Below, one piece after another: positions 49,001-53,453 of a DNA stretch of 64,000 nt (its first letter is position 1; each line of letters opens with the position of its first letter). Source of the DNA: Echinarachnius parma (Eukaryota > Echinodermata > Echinoidea > Clypeasteroida > Echinarachniidae); NCBI GenBank assembly GCA_037951105.1, contig JBAMJV010005559.1:1-64000 (forward strand), read 5' to 3'. The position numbers and the translations under genes are program-made. The notes under the pieces are model-generated. The model ran no database searches. It worked only from the letters and a program-made list of their open reading frames with translations, and had not been told where the DNA came from.

Positions 49001-50247
49001 GAGTGGGCTATGTACAAAGTCTATGGGGATTTCAGAATCTTGTAGTGAACGGGTTAATACATCGCACATTACACATTTCAATGCCTCCCTGATTTTTTTG
49101 AATGACTATTCCGATTATGATGTTTGCAATTGAAACCCTCCCTGATTTCTGAATCTATCTTCCTTGAAAACTGAATGTAAAGGTTGGCCTACGTAGGTCT
49201 CAAAATTTTCCTTGCGTTTTCTCACCAGCTTTATTGCCAAGTCCGAGTTTGTGAAGCCAGGTGCGAGTTCTCAGTCTCCCAGTGCATCGAGACCCAATGG
49301 ACCATTAGATCTACTCAATATGTAAGTCAATACTCAATGCTAGAAATTAAAATTTTTGCCTTGTGGCCCAGTCGGGCAAGTAAGAATAAGATTGTTCAAC
49401 TTTGAGTGGCCCAAAACCTAAATCTGGTGGCCCTAAACAAAGAAAAATATAACAAATTCCTTTTGATTTGGTTGCCCGAACGGGCTAGTAGAATTTAGGA
49501 TCAATTAAAATTTGGTGGCCCGGAGCTAATTTTGAATGGCCTCAGGCCAGCGTGCCTATGCTAATTTTGAGCGCTGCAATACTAGAAATTAACTTTCTAG
49601 CTAACTAAAACATGATAAGACATAAATTATGCTTACGTTGATGCCCATGCAGGCTAGTGTTATTTAGGATCAATTCAATTTTGGTGGCCTGAAGTTAATA
49701 AAGTGGCCCCCGGGCCAGCAGGCCTGTACTAATTTGAAGTAATTGACCACTTTCTTCTGTTAGGGCTTGAAAACAATTCCTAGATTTACTTAACAAAATG
49801 GGTTACCAAATCTGACTGCCTTTTTATGTTTTTGTTTTTTTGGGGGGGGGGGGGGAGGGGGGAGGGGGGGTTGGAGCTACCAGAGTTACGTTTCTATTTA
49901 GTTATGCATCAAGTCTCATTTATTACAACTTTTCTTTTGTAGCATAAATAAATTTATTCTTAAGAGAAAACTAACATATGGACCTCTATTGAGGCCACCA
50001 TGGCTTTGCAATTTTAAAGCCCCTCTGCTGCTGTTTCGTACCCTTAAAAAAAACCTGAATTGTCCATACTGTTTATTTATTTTGATAAAATCAAGACAGA
50101 AAATGCAACAGAATTCCTTTAGTGCATTTTGTAATTTTTTTAAATTCTGAACACGTCTCTTTCTTAATCTCTCATTCCAGGAACGATTCATCTGAAAACA
50201 ATGAAATCATCCAAGTCGCAGCGGTTGCACAGAACGGCCCAGTCTGA
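20406..50247 (+). CDS. PPP6R3: Serine/threonine-protein phosphatase 6 regulatory subunit (SAPS family), 22 coding exons, 1169 aa
   Basis: SAPS proteins hold the PP6 catalytic subunit (with ankyrin-repeat subunits) in the cytoplasm and act in growth, cell-cycle and NF-kB-type signalling. Exons: 20406-20465, 23226-23305, 25175-25334, 26506-26757, 27325-27503, 30147-30260, 32490-32640, 33268-33420, 33899-34027, 35208-35388, 36794-36882, 38000-38089, 39901-39998, 42746-42803, 43371-43501, 44270-44475, 44677-44833, 45506-45630, 46269-46371, 46837-47670, 49229-49321, 50181-50247. All junctions are GT-AG with matching phases, and 3510 nt is a whole number of codons. The N-terminus MFWRFG, the helical-repeat SAPS region (about residues 20-500, including [16 protein letters not shown] and [11 protein letters not shown]), the linker [29 protein letters not shown], the acidic [11 protein letters not shown] and the final NGPV all match remembered vertebrate PPP6R3. 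Vertebrate paralogues are roughly 870-970 aa; the extra length is mostly exon 20. Invertebrates usually have one such gene, so the choice of PPP6R3 over R1/R2 rests on the C-terminus. Confidence 0.95.
20522..20690. mobile_element. Decayed CAGTCAAACCTGT-type MITE
   Basis: CAAACCTGTCTATAAAAGG at the left and CTATACACAGGTTTGAATG at the right, with internal CTGTAGTGGCCAC. Same family as the better copies at 34216 and 54599. Confidence 0.65.
21673..22005. repeat. ~170-bp tandem duplication
   Basis: ATTAGAACTTT, CTTTCAAGCA, GTAGATGACA, ACCCC(C/T)GATCG and TAGGAGCG / CAGGAGCG occur in the same order from 21673 and from 21846. Further partial copies of the TGCTTAGTCA part are at 21550 and 22030. Confidence 0.7.
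22217..22530. repeat. Direct duplication (~90 bp, spaced 215 bp)
   Basis: TAAAAGCCCCAAGTTC and GAAGGACAA, preceded by GTATCATTC / GTATCGTTC, at 22238-22320 and 22450-22525. A G homopolymer at about 22545-22560 follows. Confidence 0.65.
22690..22913. mobile_element. PIF/Harbinger-like MITE, copy 3
   Basis: Ends AGCCCGGCGCAGACAGAGCC and GGCTCTGTCTGCGCCAGGCT, flanked by TTA on both sides (22687-22689, 22914-22916). Located in intron 1 of the PPP6R3-like gene. Confidence 0.9.
23226..23305 (+). CDS. PPP6R3: PPP6R3-like exon 2 (residues 21-47)
   Basis: The acceptor is TTCTTCTTAG and the donor is GTAAGTG. It encodes the conserved acidic block [11 protein letters not shown] followed by QNRKLVD, which opens the SAPS region. 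It ends in phase 2, completed by the first base of exon 3. Confidence 0.95.
23463..24086. mobile_element. hAT-type foldback element with perfect 8-bp target duplication
   Basis: It starts TAGTGCTGTAAC and ends GTTACAGCACTA. Both sides carry GTATTTAT (23455-23462 and 24087-24094). The two arms, of about 250-270 bp each, are near-perfect reverse complements (GGGCTTATTCATATGGATAT against ATATCCATATTAATAAGCCC). The centre is short and there is no transposase. The right arm carries a long T run. It lies in intron 2, so the transcript would contain a long hairpin. Confidence 0.93.
24680..24785 (+). pseudogene. Echo A of PPP6R3-like exon 3 (partial, decayed)
   Basis: The sequence follows exon 3 from its GTGAG start through GTGATCACCACAGAGCC and GAAGATCTTCATGAATC, with several indels, and ends at AAGAATCCTCCAAATCGATTG. 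Its last bases run straight into GATT-type repeats, exactly as in echo B. There is no acceptor and no intact frame. Confidence 0.8.
24887..24982 (+). pseudogene. Echo B of PPP6R3-like exon 3 (partial, with acceptor)
   Basis: A good acceptor (TAATTTTCAG at 24886) is followed by about 65 nt almost identical to exon 3 (GTTATGGAGGAGCTAGTCAG), then a TAG at 24945 in the exon 3 frame. The similarity ends where the GATT array begins. If spliced, it would truncate the protein at about residue 65. Confidence 0.88.
24979..25060. repeat. (GATT)n microsatellite
   Basis: About 19 GATT units at the truncated end of exon-3 echo B. Shorter GATTGACT units follow echo A at 24773-24800. Confidence 0.97.
25175..25334 (+). 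CDS. PPP6R3: PPP6R3-like exon 3 (residues 47-100)
   Basis: The acceptor is TATGTTCAG and the donor GTAAGT. It encodes [13 protein letters not shown] and the hallmark [15 protein letters not shown]. This is the intact copy; two damaged partial copies lie upstream in the same intron (24680-24785 and 24887-24982). Confidence 0.95.
25700..26072. repeat. Dispersed GGCCCG-type repeat, best copy
   Basis: GGGCTCCACACTCGCC at the left pairs with CAGTGCGAGTGTCGAGCCCTG at the right. Between them are GGTGGCCCGAAAG, TACTGGCCCGAAA, TTGCCCGATCGGGCCACC and TGGCCCCGGGCCAGCGGGCC. At least ten poorer copies are scattered through the window. Short reading frames across it are not considered genes. Confidence 0.7.
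26243..26357 (+). pseudogene. Echo A of PPP6R3-like exon 4 (partial)
   Basis: After a possible acceptor TTTCTAG, the sequence follows exon 4 (CGGGCTTGCCCCACTC, TTCAGCAAGATGGTTGG, ATCACGGAGACCCGAGGTC) but lacks about 20 nt of the middle. It ends near GGAGTACA, where exon 4 has GAGTACATC. Divergence is visibly greater than in echo B. Confidence 0.85.
26415..26487 (+). pseudogene. Echo B of PPP6R3-like exon 4 (5' 73 nt, with acceptor)
   Basis: Acceptor GTGCAG is followed by 73 nt that differ from the start of exon 4 at only a few places plus one inserted base. The copy ends at TTTCTT, 18 nt before the true exon's acceptor. Reading on from it meets a stop inside the true exon 4 sequence. Confidence 0.9.
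26506..26757 (+). CDS. PPP6R3: PPP6R3-like exon 4 (residues 101-184)
   Basis: The acceptor is CCTTTGCAG and the donor GTAAGT; the exon is exactly 84 codons. It carries the SAPS core [20 protein letters not shown] and [16 protein letters not shown], which match vertebrate family members closely. Two degraded copies of its 5' part precede it (26243-26357 and 26415-26487). Confidence 0.95.
27228..27652. repeat. 55-bp direct duplication flanking exon 5
   Basis: AGTCCGAGTCGCGAGACCAT, then CAAAAGCATTCTTGAGTCCG and GACTAGACTACAG, are identical at 27230-27285 and 27597-27651. Exon 5 lies between the two copies. Confidence 0.9.
27325..27503 (+). CDS. PPP6R3: PPP6R3-like exon 5 (residues 185-244)
   Basis: The acceptor is TATCTTTCAG and the donor GTGAGT. 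It encodes [15 protein letters not shown], then the conserved [14 protein letters not shown] and NDPLLTTLE. It ends in phase 2. No echo copy of this exon was seen. Confidence 0.95.
27522..28004. mobile_element. TIR element (TTAAAGGGATCTAGTAAC type), copy 1, inverted
   Basis: Left TTTAAAGGGATCTAGTAAC and right GTTAGTAGATCCCTTT. The interior is the reverse complement of parts of 28693-29078. It starts 19 nt after the exon 5 donor. Confidence 0.75.
28060..28690. repeat. Degenerate ~190-bp tandem repeat, three units
   Basis: Units near 28075, 28280 and 28460 each contain GGATGACATTTGAGC, AAAGTT, TTATTTTT(A/C)(G/T) and a CCAGGCCC/CCAGTCCC block. A fourth, more decayed unit is at 29080-29290. Confidence 0.75.
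28693..29078. mobile_element. TIR element (TTAAAGGGATCTAGTAAC type), copy 2
   Basis: Left TTTAAAGGGATCTAGTAAC and right GTTACTAAGTTCCTTTAA. Interior TGTCCACTGGGTGTTGTGTG and related motifs recur in copies 1 and 3. Non-coding. Confidence 0.75.
29780..30105. repeat. Near-identical ~160-bp tandem duplication upstream of exon 6
   Basis: 29786-29942 and 29945-30103 agree almost base for base (GTGCGTCGCTCTGAATAAGT, TTTATATCGGATGTAACAAT, ACATAAGATATATGTATTCC). They differ at about three positions, so this is recent or an assembly artefact. Confidence 0.93.
30147..30260 (+). CDS. PPP6R3: PPP6R3-like exon 6 (residues 244-282)
   Basis: The acceptor is TTGTGTACAG and the donor GTGAGT. It encodes [11 protein letters not shown] and [18 protein letters not shown], equivalent to the vertebrate NESAIVSAIQILLTLLE helix. 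It ends in phase 2. Confidence 0.93.
31595..31781. mobile_element. PIF/Harbinger-like MITE, copy 4
   Basis: Ends AGCCCGGCGCAGACAGAGCC and CTCTGTCTGCGCCGGGCA, with TTA on each side (31592-31594, 31782-31784). It is about 35 bp shorter inside than copies 1 and 3. Confidence 0.9.
31940..32395. repeat. Dispersed GGCCCG-type repeat fragments
   Basis: CTGGGCCACTAAAAATTAA, CTCGGCCACTGGCCACC, TTGCCTGAATGGGCAAG and TTGCCCGACTGGGCCACAAG. Highly decayed. Confidence 0.45.
32490..32640 (+). CDS. PPP6R3: PPP6R3-like exon 7 (residues 282-332)
   Basis: The acceptor is AATTACCAG and the donor GTAAGT. It encodes the variable loop and then [19 protein letters not shown], similar in position to the vertebrate segment before the [10 protein letters not shown] block. 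A broken copy of its last 60 nt lies downstream at 33007-33070, beyond a SINE-like insert. Confidence 0.92.
32722..33000 (+). mobile_element. SINE-like element with tRNA-type promoter
   Basis: A box-A-like TGGCTTACCGC at 32737 and a perfect box B GGTTCGAACC at 32768-32777 are followed by a non-tRNA body (CTCTTAGCCAGGCGC, CTGTAGCTTTCGCTG). It does not fold as a complete tRNA. It sits between exon 7 and its echo. Confidence 0.6.
33007..33070 (+). pseudogene. Echo of PPP6R3-like exon 7 3' end
   Basis: The stretch GTACCCTAAAAGGGGTAGCC, then GGATGCAACAGTTAGTCCACGACCCA, follows the last 60 nt of exon 7 with about 20% mismatches and indels. It has no donor. A SINE-like insert separates it from exon 7. 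Confidence 0.65.
33268..33420 (+). CDS. PPP6R3: PPP6R3-like exon 8 (residues 333-383)
   Basis: The acceptor is ATTTGCAG and the donor GTAAGC; 51 codons. It encodes [20 protein letters not shown], equivalent to the vertebrate [20 protein letters not shown]. The 3' half plus donor is copied 140 bp downstream (33556-33665). Confidence 0.95.
33556..33665 (+). pseudogene. Echo of PPP6R3-like exon 8 3' half and donor
   Basis: About 80 nt of exon 8, including ATCAACGCAGAGCTGGCAAG, are repeated with very few changes, followed by the same donor GTAAGCAAGCA and about 20 nt of related intron. There is no acceptor upstream. The copy starts in mid exon, so it is a segmental duplication of exon plus intron rather than a retrocopy. 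Confidence 0.92.
33899..34027 (+). CDS. PPP6R3: PPP6R3-like exon 9 (residues 384-426)
   Basis: The acceptor is TCATCTAG and the donor GTAAGT; 43 codons. It encodes [20 protein letters not shown], the near-invariant YTWNNFLH block of the family. Two partial copies of its 3' end follow at 34157-34213 and 34451-34512. Confidence 0.95.
34157..34440 (+). pseudogene. Echo A of PPP6R3-like exon 9 and intron 9, split by a MITE
   Basis: CTGTCCAACAACCCCACA and GTCACAACATCCAATACTAG repeat the end of exon 9. After a 154-bp insert (34216-34369), the copy resumes as CATGTAATTTTGGAAAGTAA, which is the start of intron 9. The frame is lost. See the finding on the empty site. Confidence 0.88.
34216..34369. 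mobile_element. 154-bp Tc1/mariner-type MITE in the exon-9 echo
   Basis: Ends CAGTCAAACCTGTGTATAG and AGACAGGTTTAACTG, with TA at 34214-34215 and 34370-34371. The undisturbed parent sequence CTAGTACATGTAA is seen at the end of exon 9, which confirms the boundaries. Confidence 0.93.
34451..34512 (+). pseudogene. Echo B of PPP6R3-like exon 9 3' end
   Basis: This is a second partial copy: GTCCAAACAACCCCTCAGGAA, AGGGCAAGTCACAACATCC and ACTACTAGTATAC. No donor is kept. It directly follows the intron part of echo A. Confidence 0.82.
34560..34745. repeat. Dispersed GGCCCG-type repeat copy
   Basis: TGTGGCTAGATGGGCAAATAC, TGTAGCCCAAAAGAG, GGTGGCCCGAAGC and GTGCTAGTTTTGAGC follow the family order. 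Confidence 0.5.
34876..35005 (+). pseudogene. Echo A of PPP6R3-like exon 10 with upstream intron and acceptor
   Basis: About 55 nt of intron 9, the acceptor ATTACAACAG and the first 45 nt of exon 10 are nearly identical to the real ones at 35145-35255. TAA then follows in frame after GGCGTGGGAA. If spliced after exon 9, it would end the protein 16 residues later. Confidence 0.92.
35017..35150 (+). pseudogene. Echo B of PPP6R3-like exon 10 (partial)
   Basis: A further copy: AGCTTTTCACAGGAATC, GTGATGGAGGCGTGGGAAG, AAACGACAAAGCACAGAAGC, then diverged sequence echoing GGCTACATGGGCCACC. It lacks the CAG acceptor (GATAG instead). Confidence 0.85.
35208..35388 (+). CDS. PPP6R3: PPP6R3-like exon 10 (residues 427-487)
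   Basis: The acceptor is ATTACAACAG and the donor GTGAGC. It encodes [17 protein letters not shown] and [15 protein letters not shown], the most conserved SAPS motif. It ends in phase 1. Two shortened copies precede it (34876-35005 and 35017-35150). Confidence 0.95.
35438..35590. mobile_element. CAGTCAAACCTGT-type MITE, decayed
   Basis: Left CAGTAAAAACCTGTCTATAA, right ACGGGTTTGATTG. The interior has CTATAGACTG and GGACAGGTGG. The TA duplication is kept only on the right. Confidence 0.65.
35847..36481. mobile_element. ~635-bp TIR element (AAAGGGACAGTCCCTC type)
   Basis: Left AAAGGGACAGTCCCTCTTTT and right AAAAGAGGGAATGTCCCTTT. The interior carries CGCGGGTCAC direct repeats (36203-36245). 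No protein. It fills much of intron 10. Confidence 0.8.
36794..36882 (+). CDS. PPP6R3: PPP6R3-like exon 11 (residues 487-516)
   Basis: The acceptor is CTTGTTTTAG and the donor GTAAGT. It encodes [20 protein letters not shown] and NKRNHVEL, corresponding to vertebrate LPDEVRERWETF and NKRNTVDL. It ends in phase 0, just before the duplicated exon 12 region. Confidence 0.95.
37563..37681. repeat. Near-perfect 19-bp hairpin beside 12-bp direct repeats
   Basis: TGTGTGGTTTGCGGTTGCA (37621-37639) and TGCAACCGCAAACCACACG (37647-37665) pair at 18 of 19 positions around a 7-nt loop. TAAATCAAATCC occurs at 37563 and again at 37669. The stem is too short for a typical miRNA precursor. Confidence 0.85.
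37775..37843 (+). pseudogene. Echo of PPP6R3-like exon 12 with acceptor, ending in TGA
   Basis: Acceptor CTTTTTAAG is followed by 66 nt differing from exon 12 at one base (GGC for GGG), then TGA where exon 12 has TTTGGCAAAG. It is in the phase left by exon 11, so splicing to it would give a protein of 538 residues ending DFKDIDF. No AATAAA is seen close by, so an alternative last exon is possible but unsupported. Confidence 0.9.
38000..38089 (+). CDS. PPP6R3: PPP6R3-like exon 12 (residues 517-546)
   Basis: The acceptor is TGTTTTTAAG and the donor GTGAGT; 30 codons. It encodes [20 protein letters not shown] and TALQQ, the acidic phospho-acceptor-like linker found as HSSSDDEIDF in vertebrates. 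This copy continues in frame into exon 13; the earlier copy at 37775 does not. Confidence 0.93.
38960..39495. mobile_element. TIR element sharing its interior with the element at 1-1236
   Basis: Left TTAAAGGTACACTTGAGTAT and right ACTCAGCTATCCCTTTAA form an inverted pair. The segment 39200-39470 (GAGCATGGTGGAGTTGTAAC, GAGAGCGCCCTC) is the reverse complement of 800-1090. Confidence 0.7.
39901..39998 (+). CDS. PPP6R3: PPP6R3-like exon 13 (residues 547-579)
   Basis: The acceptor CGCCTGGCAG at 39900 was preferred over a later AG at 39918 because it restores [11 protein letters not shown], which is family-conserved. It also encodes [17 protein letters not shown]. The donor is GTAAGT, phase 2. Confidence 0.93.
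40000..41210. other. Intron 13, proximal part: no gene recognised
   Basis: AT-rich intron. 40720-40870 (TGGTGGCCAAGTTGAGC, CCTAGGCCAGCAGATC, ATCAAGCCCTGC) is another decayed copy of the dispersed GGCCCG repeat. Short reading frames at 40013-40338 are not supported. Confidence 0.5.
41218..41593. mobile_element. TIR element (AAAGTGATCCATTAAC type)
   Basis: Left AAAGTGATCCATTAACTTTG and right AAGTTAATGGATCACTTT, 376 bp apart. Its right third recurs at 21295-21372 (GATTGAAGTCTCAAATATCA). Confidence 0.8.
41804..41962. mobile_element. GGGCCCTGTTTCATGAAAC-type MITE, copy 1
   Basis: Left GGGCCCTGTTTTTCTTTTCC and right TTTTATGAAACAGGGTCC, with internal GCCATGGTAG and ACAATAATTGGACATTT as in copies 2 and 3. 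Confidence 0.75.
42746..42803 (+). CDS. PPP6R3: PPP6R3-like exon 14 (residues 579-598)
   Basis: This short exon has acceptor CTCTTCTAG and donor GTGAGT. It encodes [17 protein letters not shown], equal to the vertebrate SFDRVSDINFTLN segment. Confidence 0.93.
43371..43501 (+). CDS. PPP6R3: PPP6R3-like exon 15 (residues 599-642)
   Basis: The acceptor is CTCCTAACAG and the donor GTATTT. It encodes [15 protein letters not shown] and [13 protein letters not shown], matching vertebrate ALFEACCKERIQQF and [11 protein letters not shown]. It ends in phase 2. Confidence 0.95.
43977..44138. mobile_element. GGGCCCTGTTTCATGAAAC-type MITE, copy 2 (best)
   Basis: Left CAGGGCCCTGTTTCATGAAA and right TATGAAACGGGGCCCTGG. 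The interior is partly palindromic (AATTATTGTAACTA / TAGTTACAATAATT). It lies in intron 15. Confidence 0.85.
44270..44475 (+). CDS. PPP6R3: PPP6R3-like exon 16 (residues 642-711)
   Basis: The acceptor is TTGTTGCAG and the donor GTAAGG. It encodes an acidic disordered stretch ([19 protein letters not shown]) ending in KMDVDSDN, like the vertebrate KMEVD block. It ends in phase 1. A short internal repeat gives RENSREN. Confidence 0.93.
44677..44833 (+). CDS. PPP6R3: PPP6R3-like exon 17 (residues 711-763)
   Basis: The acceptor is TTAATACAG and the donor GTAAGT. It encodes [12 protein letters not shown], equivalent to vertebrate NWSANFDVPMETT, and [18 protein letters not shown], equivalent to ETGWASFSEF. 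It ends in phase 2, compatible with both copies of exon 18. Confidence 0.93.
44840..45160. repeat. Two tandem-like copies of the GGCCC-type repeat
   Basis: AGTGCTAGAAATCAAC, CTAGTGGCCCTAAACC and GTGGTGGCCCC, then a second set beginning at 45000 and ending AGTGGGCCTAGCTAATTTT. It lies in intron 17. Confidence 0.6.
45314..45470 (+). CDS. Echo of exon 18: possible alternative last exon of the PPP6R3-like gene
   Basis: Acceptor TGTTCTGCAG is followed by 67 nt identical or nearly so to exon 18, then a private tail ([17 protein letters not shown] in translation). TGA at 45468 overlaps AATAAA at 45470-45475, with TG-rich sequence beyond. The phase fits exon 17. It would give a protein of about 814 residues lacking exons 19-22. 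It may equally be a dead duplicate. Confidence 0.5.
45506..45630 (+). CDS. PPP6R3: PPP6R3-like exon 18 (residues 763-805)
   Basis: The acceptor is TCTATTGTAG and the donor GTAAGA. It encodes [19 protein letters not shown], like the vertebrate SNSPVEMET motif. It is the second of two tandem copies and the one that continues in frame into exon 19. Confidence 0.9.
46269..46371 (+). CDS. PPP6R3: PPP6R3-like exon 19 (residues 805-839)
   Basis: The acceptor is TTTCTGCAG and the donor GTGAGT. It encodes a polar disordered stretch ([19 protein letters not shown]). Its assignment rests on matching phases with its neighbours rather than on sequence similarity. Confidence 0.85.
46837..47670 (+). CDS. 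PPP6R3: PPP6R3-like exon 20, large disordered exon (residues 839-1116)
   Basis: The 834-nt exon lies between acceptor GCCCGGCAG and donor GTAAGC, and encodes about 278 residues rich in Ser, Asn, Val, Asp and Ala with few aromatic residues. The open frame begins at 46667, but the first 170 nt are intronic: only the 46836 acceptor matches the phase of exon 19. No domain is recognised. It is richer in CpG-containing codons (TCG, ACG, GCG) than most other exons. It accounts for most of the excess over vertebrate length. Confidence 0.88.
47701..47997. mobile_element. MITE 1 of a three-element cluster
   Basis: Left GGGAGGTGTTCCACAAAGAT and right ATCTTTGTGAAACACCCCCC, nearly perfect inverted ends. 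It begins 30 nt after the exon 20 donor. Confidence 0.88.
47999..48146. mobile_element. MITE 2 of a three-element cluster
   Basis: Left GGGGGTGATGCGTAAAG with AACTGCGATCAATCGC, right AATCGCAACTTTTTATGCAA then CATCCCC. It abuts MITE 1 directly. Confidence 0.8.
48151..48456. mobile_element. MITE 3 of a three-element cluster
   Basis: Left GTTATTCATTGCCATGAGTA and AGGCAAGCCAAA; right TTTGGCTTGCCTGACAG and CCATGGCAATGAATAGC. Inverted arms of about 60 bp. Confidence 0.85.
48480..48850. repeat. Dispersed GGCCCG-type repeat copy
   Basis: ACTTGCCCTTATGGGCAGC, TTGCTTGCCCGTTC and CAGGCCCGGGGCCAACGGGC, with GTGTCGAG at the end. It lies in intron 20. Confidence 0.6.
49229..49321 (+). CDS. PPP6R3: PPP6R3-like exon 21 (residues 1117-1147)
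   Basis: The acceptor is TCTCACCAG and the donor GTAAGT. It encodes [20 protein letters not shown] then [10 protein letters not shown]. The phase matches exons 20 and 22. It is bounded downstream by copies of the GGCCCG-type degenerate repeat. Confidence 0.87.
49328..49745. repeat. Two consecutive GGCCCG-type repeat copies
   Basis: CAATGCTAGAAATTAAAATT, GTGGCCCAGTCGGGCAAG, GGTTGCCCGAACGGGC and GGCCTCAGGCCAGCGTGCC, then a decayed second copy from 49570 ending CCCCCGGGCCAGCAGGCC. It begins at the exon 21 donor. Confidence 0.6.
50181..50247 (+). CDS. PPP6R3: PPP6R3-like last coding exon (residues 1148-1169, stop)
   Basis: The acceptor is CTCATTCCAG. It encodes [20 protein letters not shown] and V, then TGA at 50245. 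The terminal NGPV is the same as the C-terminus of vertebrate PPP6R3, strong support that the frame was followed correctly to the end. Confidence 0.92.
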
Positions 50248-52269
50248 CCAAGCCTGACCTCCCCCACAACAATAGTAGAACAGTCTTATGCTGCCATTCG
50301 TCCACAGTGACAATCGATGCAGTCCATCTCGCGAATAGGGGTGTCCACTACATGTATGTATTATCTACTTCACCGACGAAGGAGGAGGAGGAGCTTGCCA
50401 TTGTTAAGCAAGATTGTATGTCTTATTATTTATCAACGTGTACTCGTTTTCAGATGTTGCCAGTTTTAGTTTCATTATGTTATCGGGACATCAGATAGCC
50501 TAGTGGCATTGTGGATGTATTAATTGATTGAAATAATGTGACTGTCATCATCTCCACTAATGGTGAACCGGGGTCCTAGACTAGATGTCTCATCTCCAGC
50601 AAGCGCTGCACAAACGGAACCGAAAGAAGAACCGTCTTTGGAACCAGGCCGAGTCGTGCGTAAGGATGAAGATCGCACAACTCTCTAGCACATGCAAGCT
50701 ACAGAGCGTGTTGAGCGCGTATTGTATTGATTTGGTGCCTCTTTGTGATCTTGTGGAATAGCTCCCTTTCCTAGATGGCGTTGTCACAAAGAACACCGCG
50801 GCATGGAATATTACAAGGATTTGAAATCACGGGACCAGAGGATCGTTGTGTATATGATGATGATCCATTCCTTACTTTACGGTTCTATCCAGAGGCGCCT
50901 CCCGGAAAGTAGACCAAGATTACTGTACCGGATTTCATCCCATCAGCCAATCTCCCTGATTATTGAAAGATTATTGCCATTATGTTGTATGCATTTGATG
51001 GAATTTCCCTAAATCTTCTTGATTGTTGAATTTCAATGTTGGTAGCTCTGTTTTTATTAGAGTCTTTAAAAGGATAGTCACTGATGACACCGCGATAGGG
51101 ATTATTAGGAGAATTTGAAATAATTTTTGCGTCATTGTATCCAAGCAGTGCTCTCCCTGAAGTATTTCTGTCGGGTAGCCAACATGACACTTCAGATAGA
51201 CACCCACCATGGTCTTTTTAAAAAGGAGATTTATTTTGGAAATGTAGGATAGCCACCACAGTTTCAAATAATTGCAGCAGCATAATGGGGCACCATGCAT
51301 GTAGTTGCTTTAATTCAATTATTAACCATATTGGTTTGTACAAGTATGCAAAATACAAGAAGACAAAAATAATTGACAAAAAATGAAATATCGCGCTTTC
51401 GAATTGTTATATTAATCAGCATATATTGGGAAAAAGTTAGTCGGGACATATTATTGGGTGAAGTTTGATCGGCACTTTAAATATAAATGTGACCATTCAA
51501 ATGAAATTCAAACAAACTGAATGACCTACTATATGTACTTTATTTTGAACCCTTCAGTTAGTTTGTATTAAAGAGATATATTATTAAGTTTATTGTACCA
51601 CATTATATTCTTAACCATATACCATTTTCTGTAGATGTAACATAAATATGCTGCGAAGTATTGCAGTCAAGTATCCATAAATACTCCTGCATTTTAAATA
51701 GTGTAAGACTGTACGGAACTTTGAAATGTTTTTCAAAGTTGTCAAATCCGAATCAATAACGATACATTTATGTATTACCGGTTTGAGGAGCTCATATAAT
51801 ATTCAGTGGTGAAATTCATTTGGGAAAAACAAAGGAATAGTTATAAACAGTTTCAAGGTCTATGATGGTTTGATAGATTGTACCTGGAAAAACAAACACA
51901 AATTGAACTGTTTTTTCTTCAATAAGACTTGTTAGCAGCCCAAACATGCAAAATCCCTCCACAATGTTTTACAAGTAAATTTGTAATGTGTGATGTGTCA
52001 CTGACGAATACTCCAAAGATTTTTTTGTCGAAGTACCAAAGTGTATGCATGGGCATGTATAGTTCAGTGGTTATTGTTTGATTGTGTTATGCAGTTATAC
52101 TTTTTTGATGGTTCGTTTTTCCCCTGATGGATATGATGTTATTGCTGAATACATGCTTCATCGTTTGCTTATTGTCTTTTATCATAATGATAAAAGTGTT
52201 ACCGATAGTTAAATATATAGCACCTTTTGTGAAACAGTACCACCCCTAAGTGCTTCACATTGGTATTGC

Positions 52270-52510
52270 CCCTGTCGTAGGATTACAATTCCATCCCGCA
52301 TGCAATGTATGCACCATCTCCACTCCCTGGGGAGTATTGAGGGCTGGAAGCGGGACAGCAACTCACATCACTTCTCTATTAAACTAAAAATAACAGTTGG
52401 GCATTGCATTTATAGGCTCCTGCATTAAATCTATGTGTAAAAAAGAGATCCCAGGCTATGCACTGTATGCACAATCTCCACTCCCTTGGGAGTATTCATG
52501 ACTGGAAAGG
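52270..52510. repeat. Diverged duplication in the 3' UTR
   Basis: AATCTCCACTCCCTTGGGAG and TGCAATGTATGCACC-type sequence occur at 52297-52352 and 52456-52510. Confidence 0.7.
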
Positions 52511-53220
52511 GGTATTAATTCAGTCGGGAGTTACATGAGGCAGCCACACATGCATGAACTGTTGATGTAACAAATTGTCGATTTTCTTGACCCATTAAAA
52601 CCGTTCTATATTCTCCTTTTGGTTTTCGTAGATAATTACTGTGTATATTGTGTTATAATGTCATCCACAATGCAATGCAATGTATGATGTAGTCGACGTG
52701 TTTATTTTGTTCATAATGAAATGCAGCTGCGGTGTTTACAGAGTTAATTGAATGGAGTATGTTTTGGAATTTGCATGGCTGATTTAATAGTAATTATTTG
52801 CTGTCTCAACATTACTTTAACTAACTTGCCTCCGATGTATGATACAATTCCGTTAGAATTTGTTTGCGAGTCACAGTTTTGATAGTAATCATTTGACGTT
52901 GCCACATTATATTAACTTATCGCCTCAGAGATAACGTAATTCCATTTAGAGATCATGCAAGTGACACAGTCGGAGTAAACATTGGGTAAAGCACCTTACT
53001 AGTGTAAGAATGTGTGTTACCTTTTGAATACTGTGATTCAAGGCATTGGATCTATGGGGAAATGCTTGTCATTCTAAATCCAAAATGTGAAGATTTCTTG
53101 CAAGATCGCATTTCCATCTATTTGGAAAGTACTTGTGATACTAAAATCAAATCATCTTCGAAATGTGAAGATTTCTTGTTACATGACCTTTTTCATTTTT
53201 TACCATGATCTGCATATCAA

Positions 53221-53453
53221 TGAATTTCAAGAATATAATATGGACAATTACATGTGATAACTGAAATTGCTTTCCTACATGTCGGTACAGTTGGTCGGTA
53301 GTTACGGATACTTCTAATCAGGCAGGCTGGTATTATTGTATAGAATTTCAAGAATATAATATAGAAAATTACATGTGATAACTGAAAATGCTTTTCCTTC
53401 ATGTCGGTAGTTACGGATACTTCTAATCAGGCAGGCTGGTATTATTGTATAGA
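53221..53453. repeat. ~115-bp tandem duplication in the PPP6R3-like 3' UTR
   Basis: AATTTCAAGAATATAATAT through AGGCAGGCTGGTATTATTGT occurs twice, starting at 53222 and 53343, with about 5% differences and one short indel. Confidence 0.93.
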
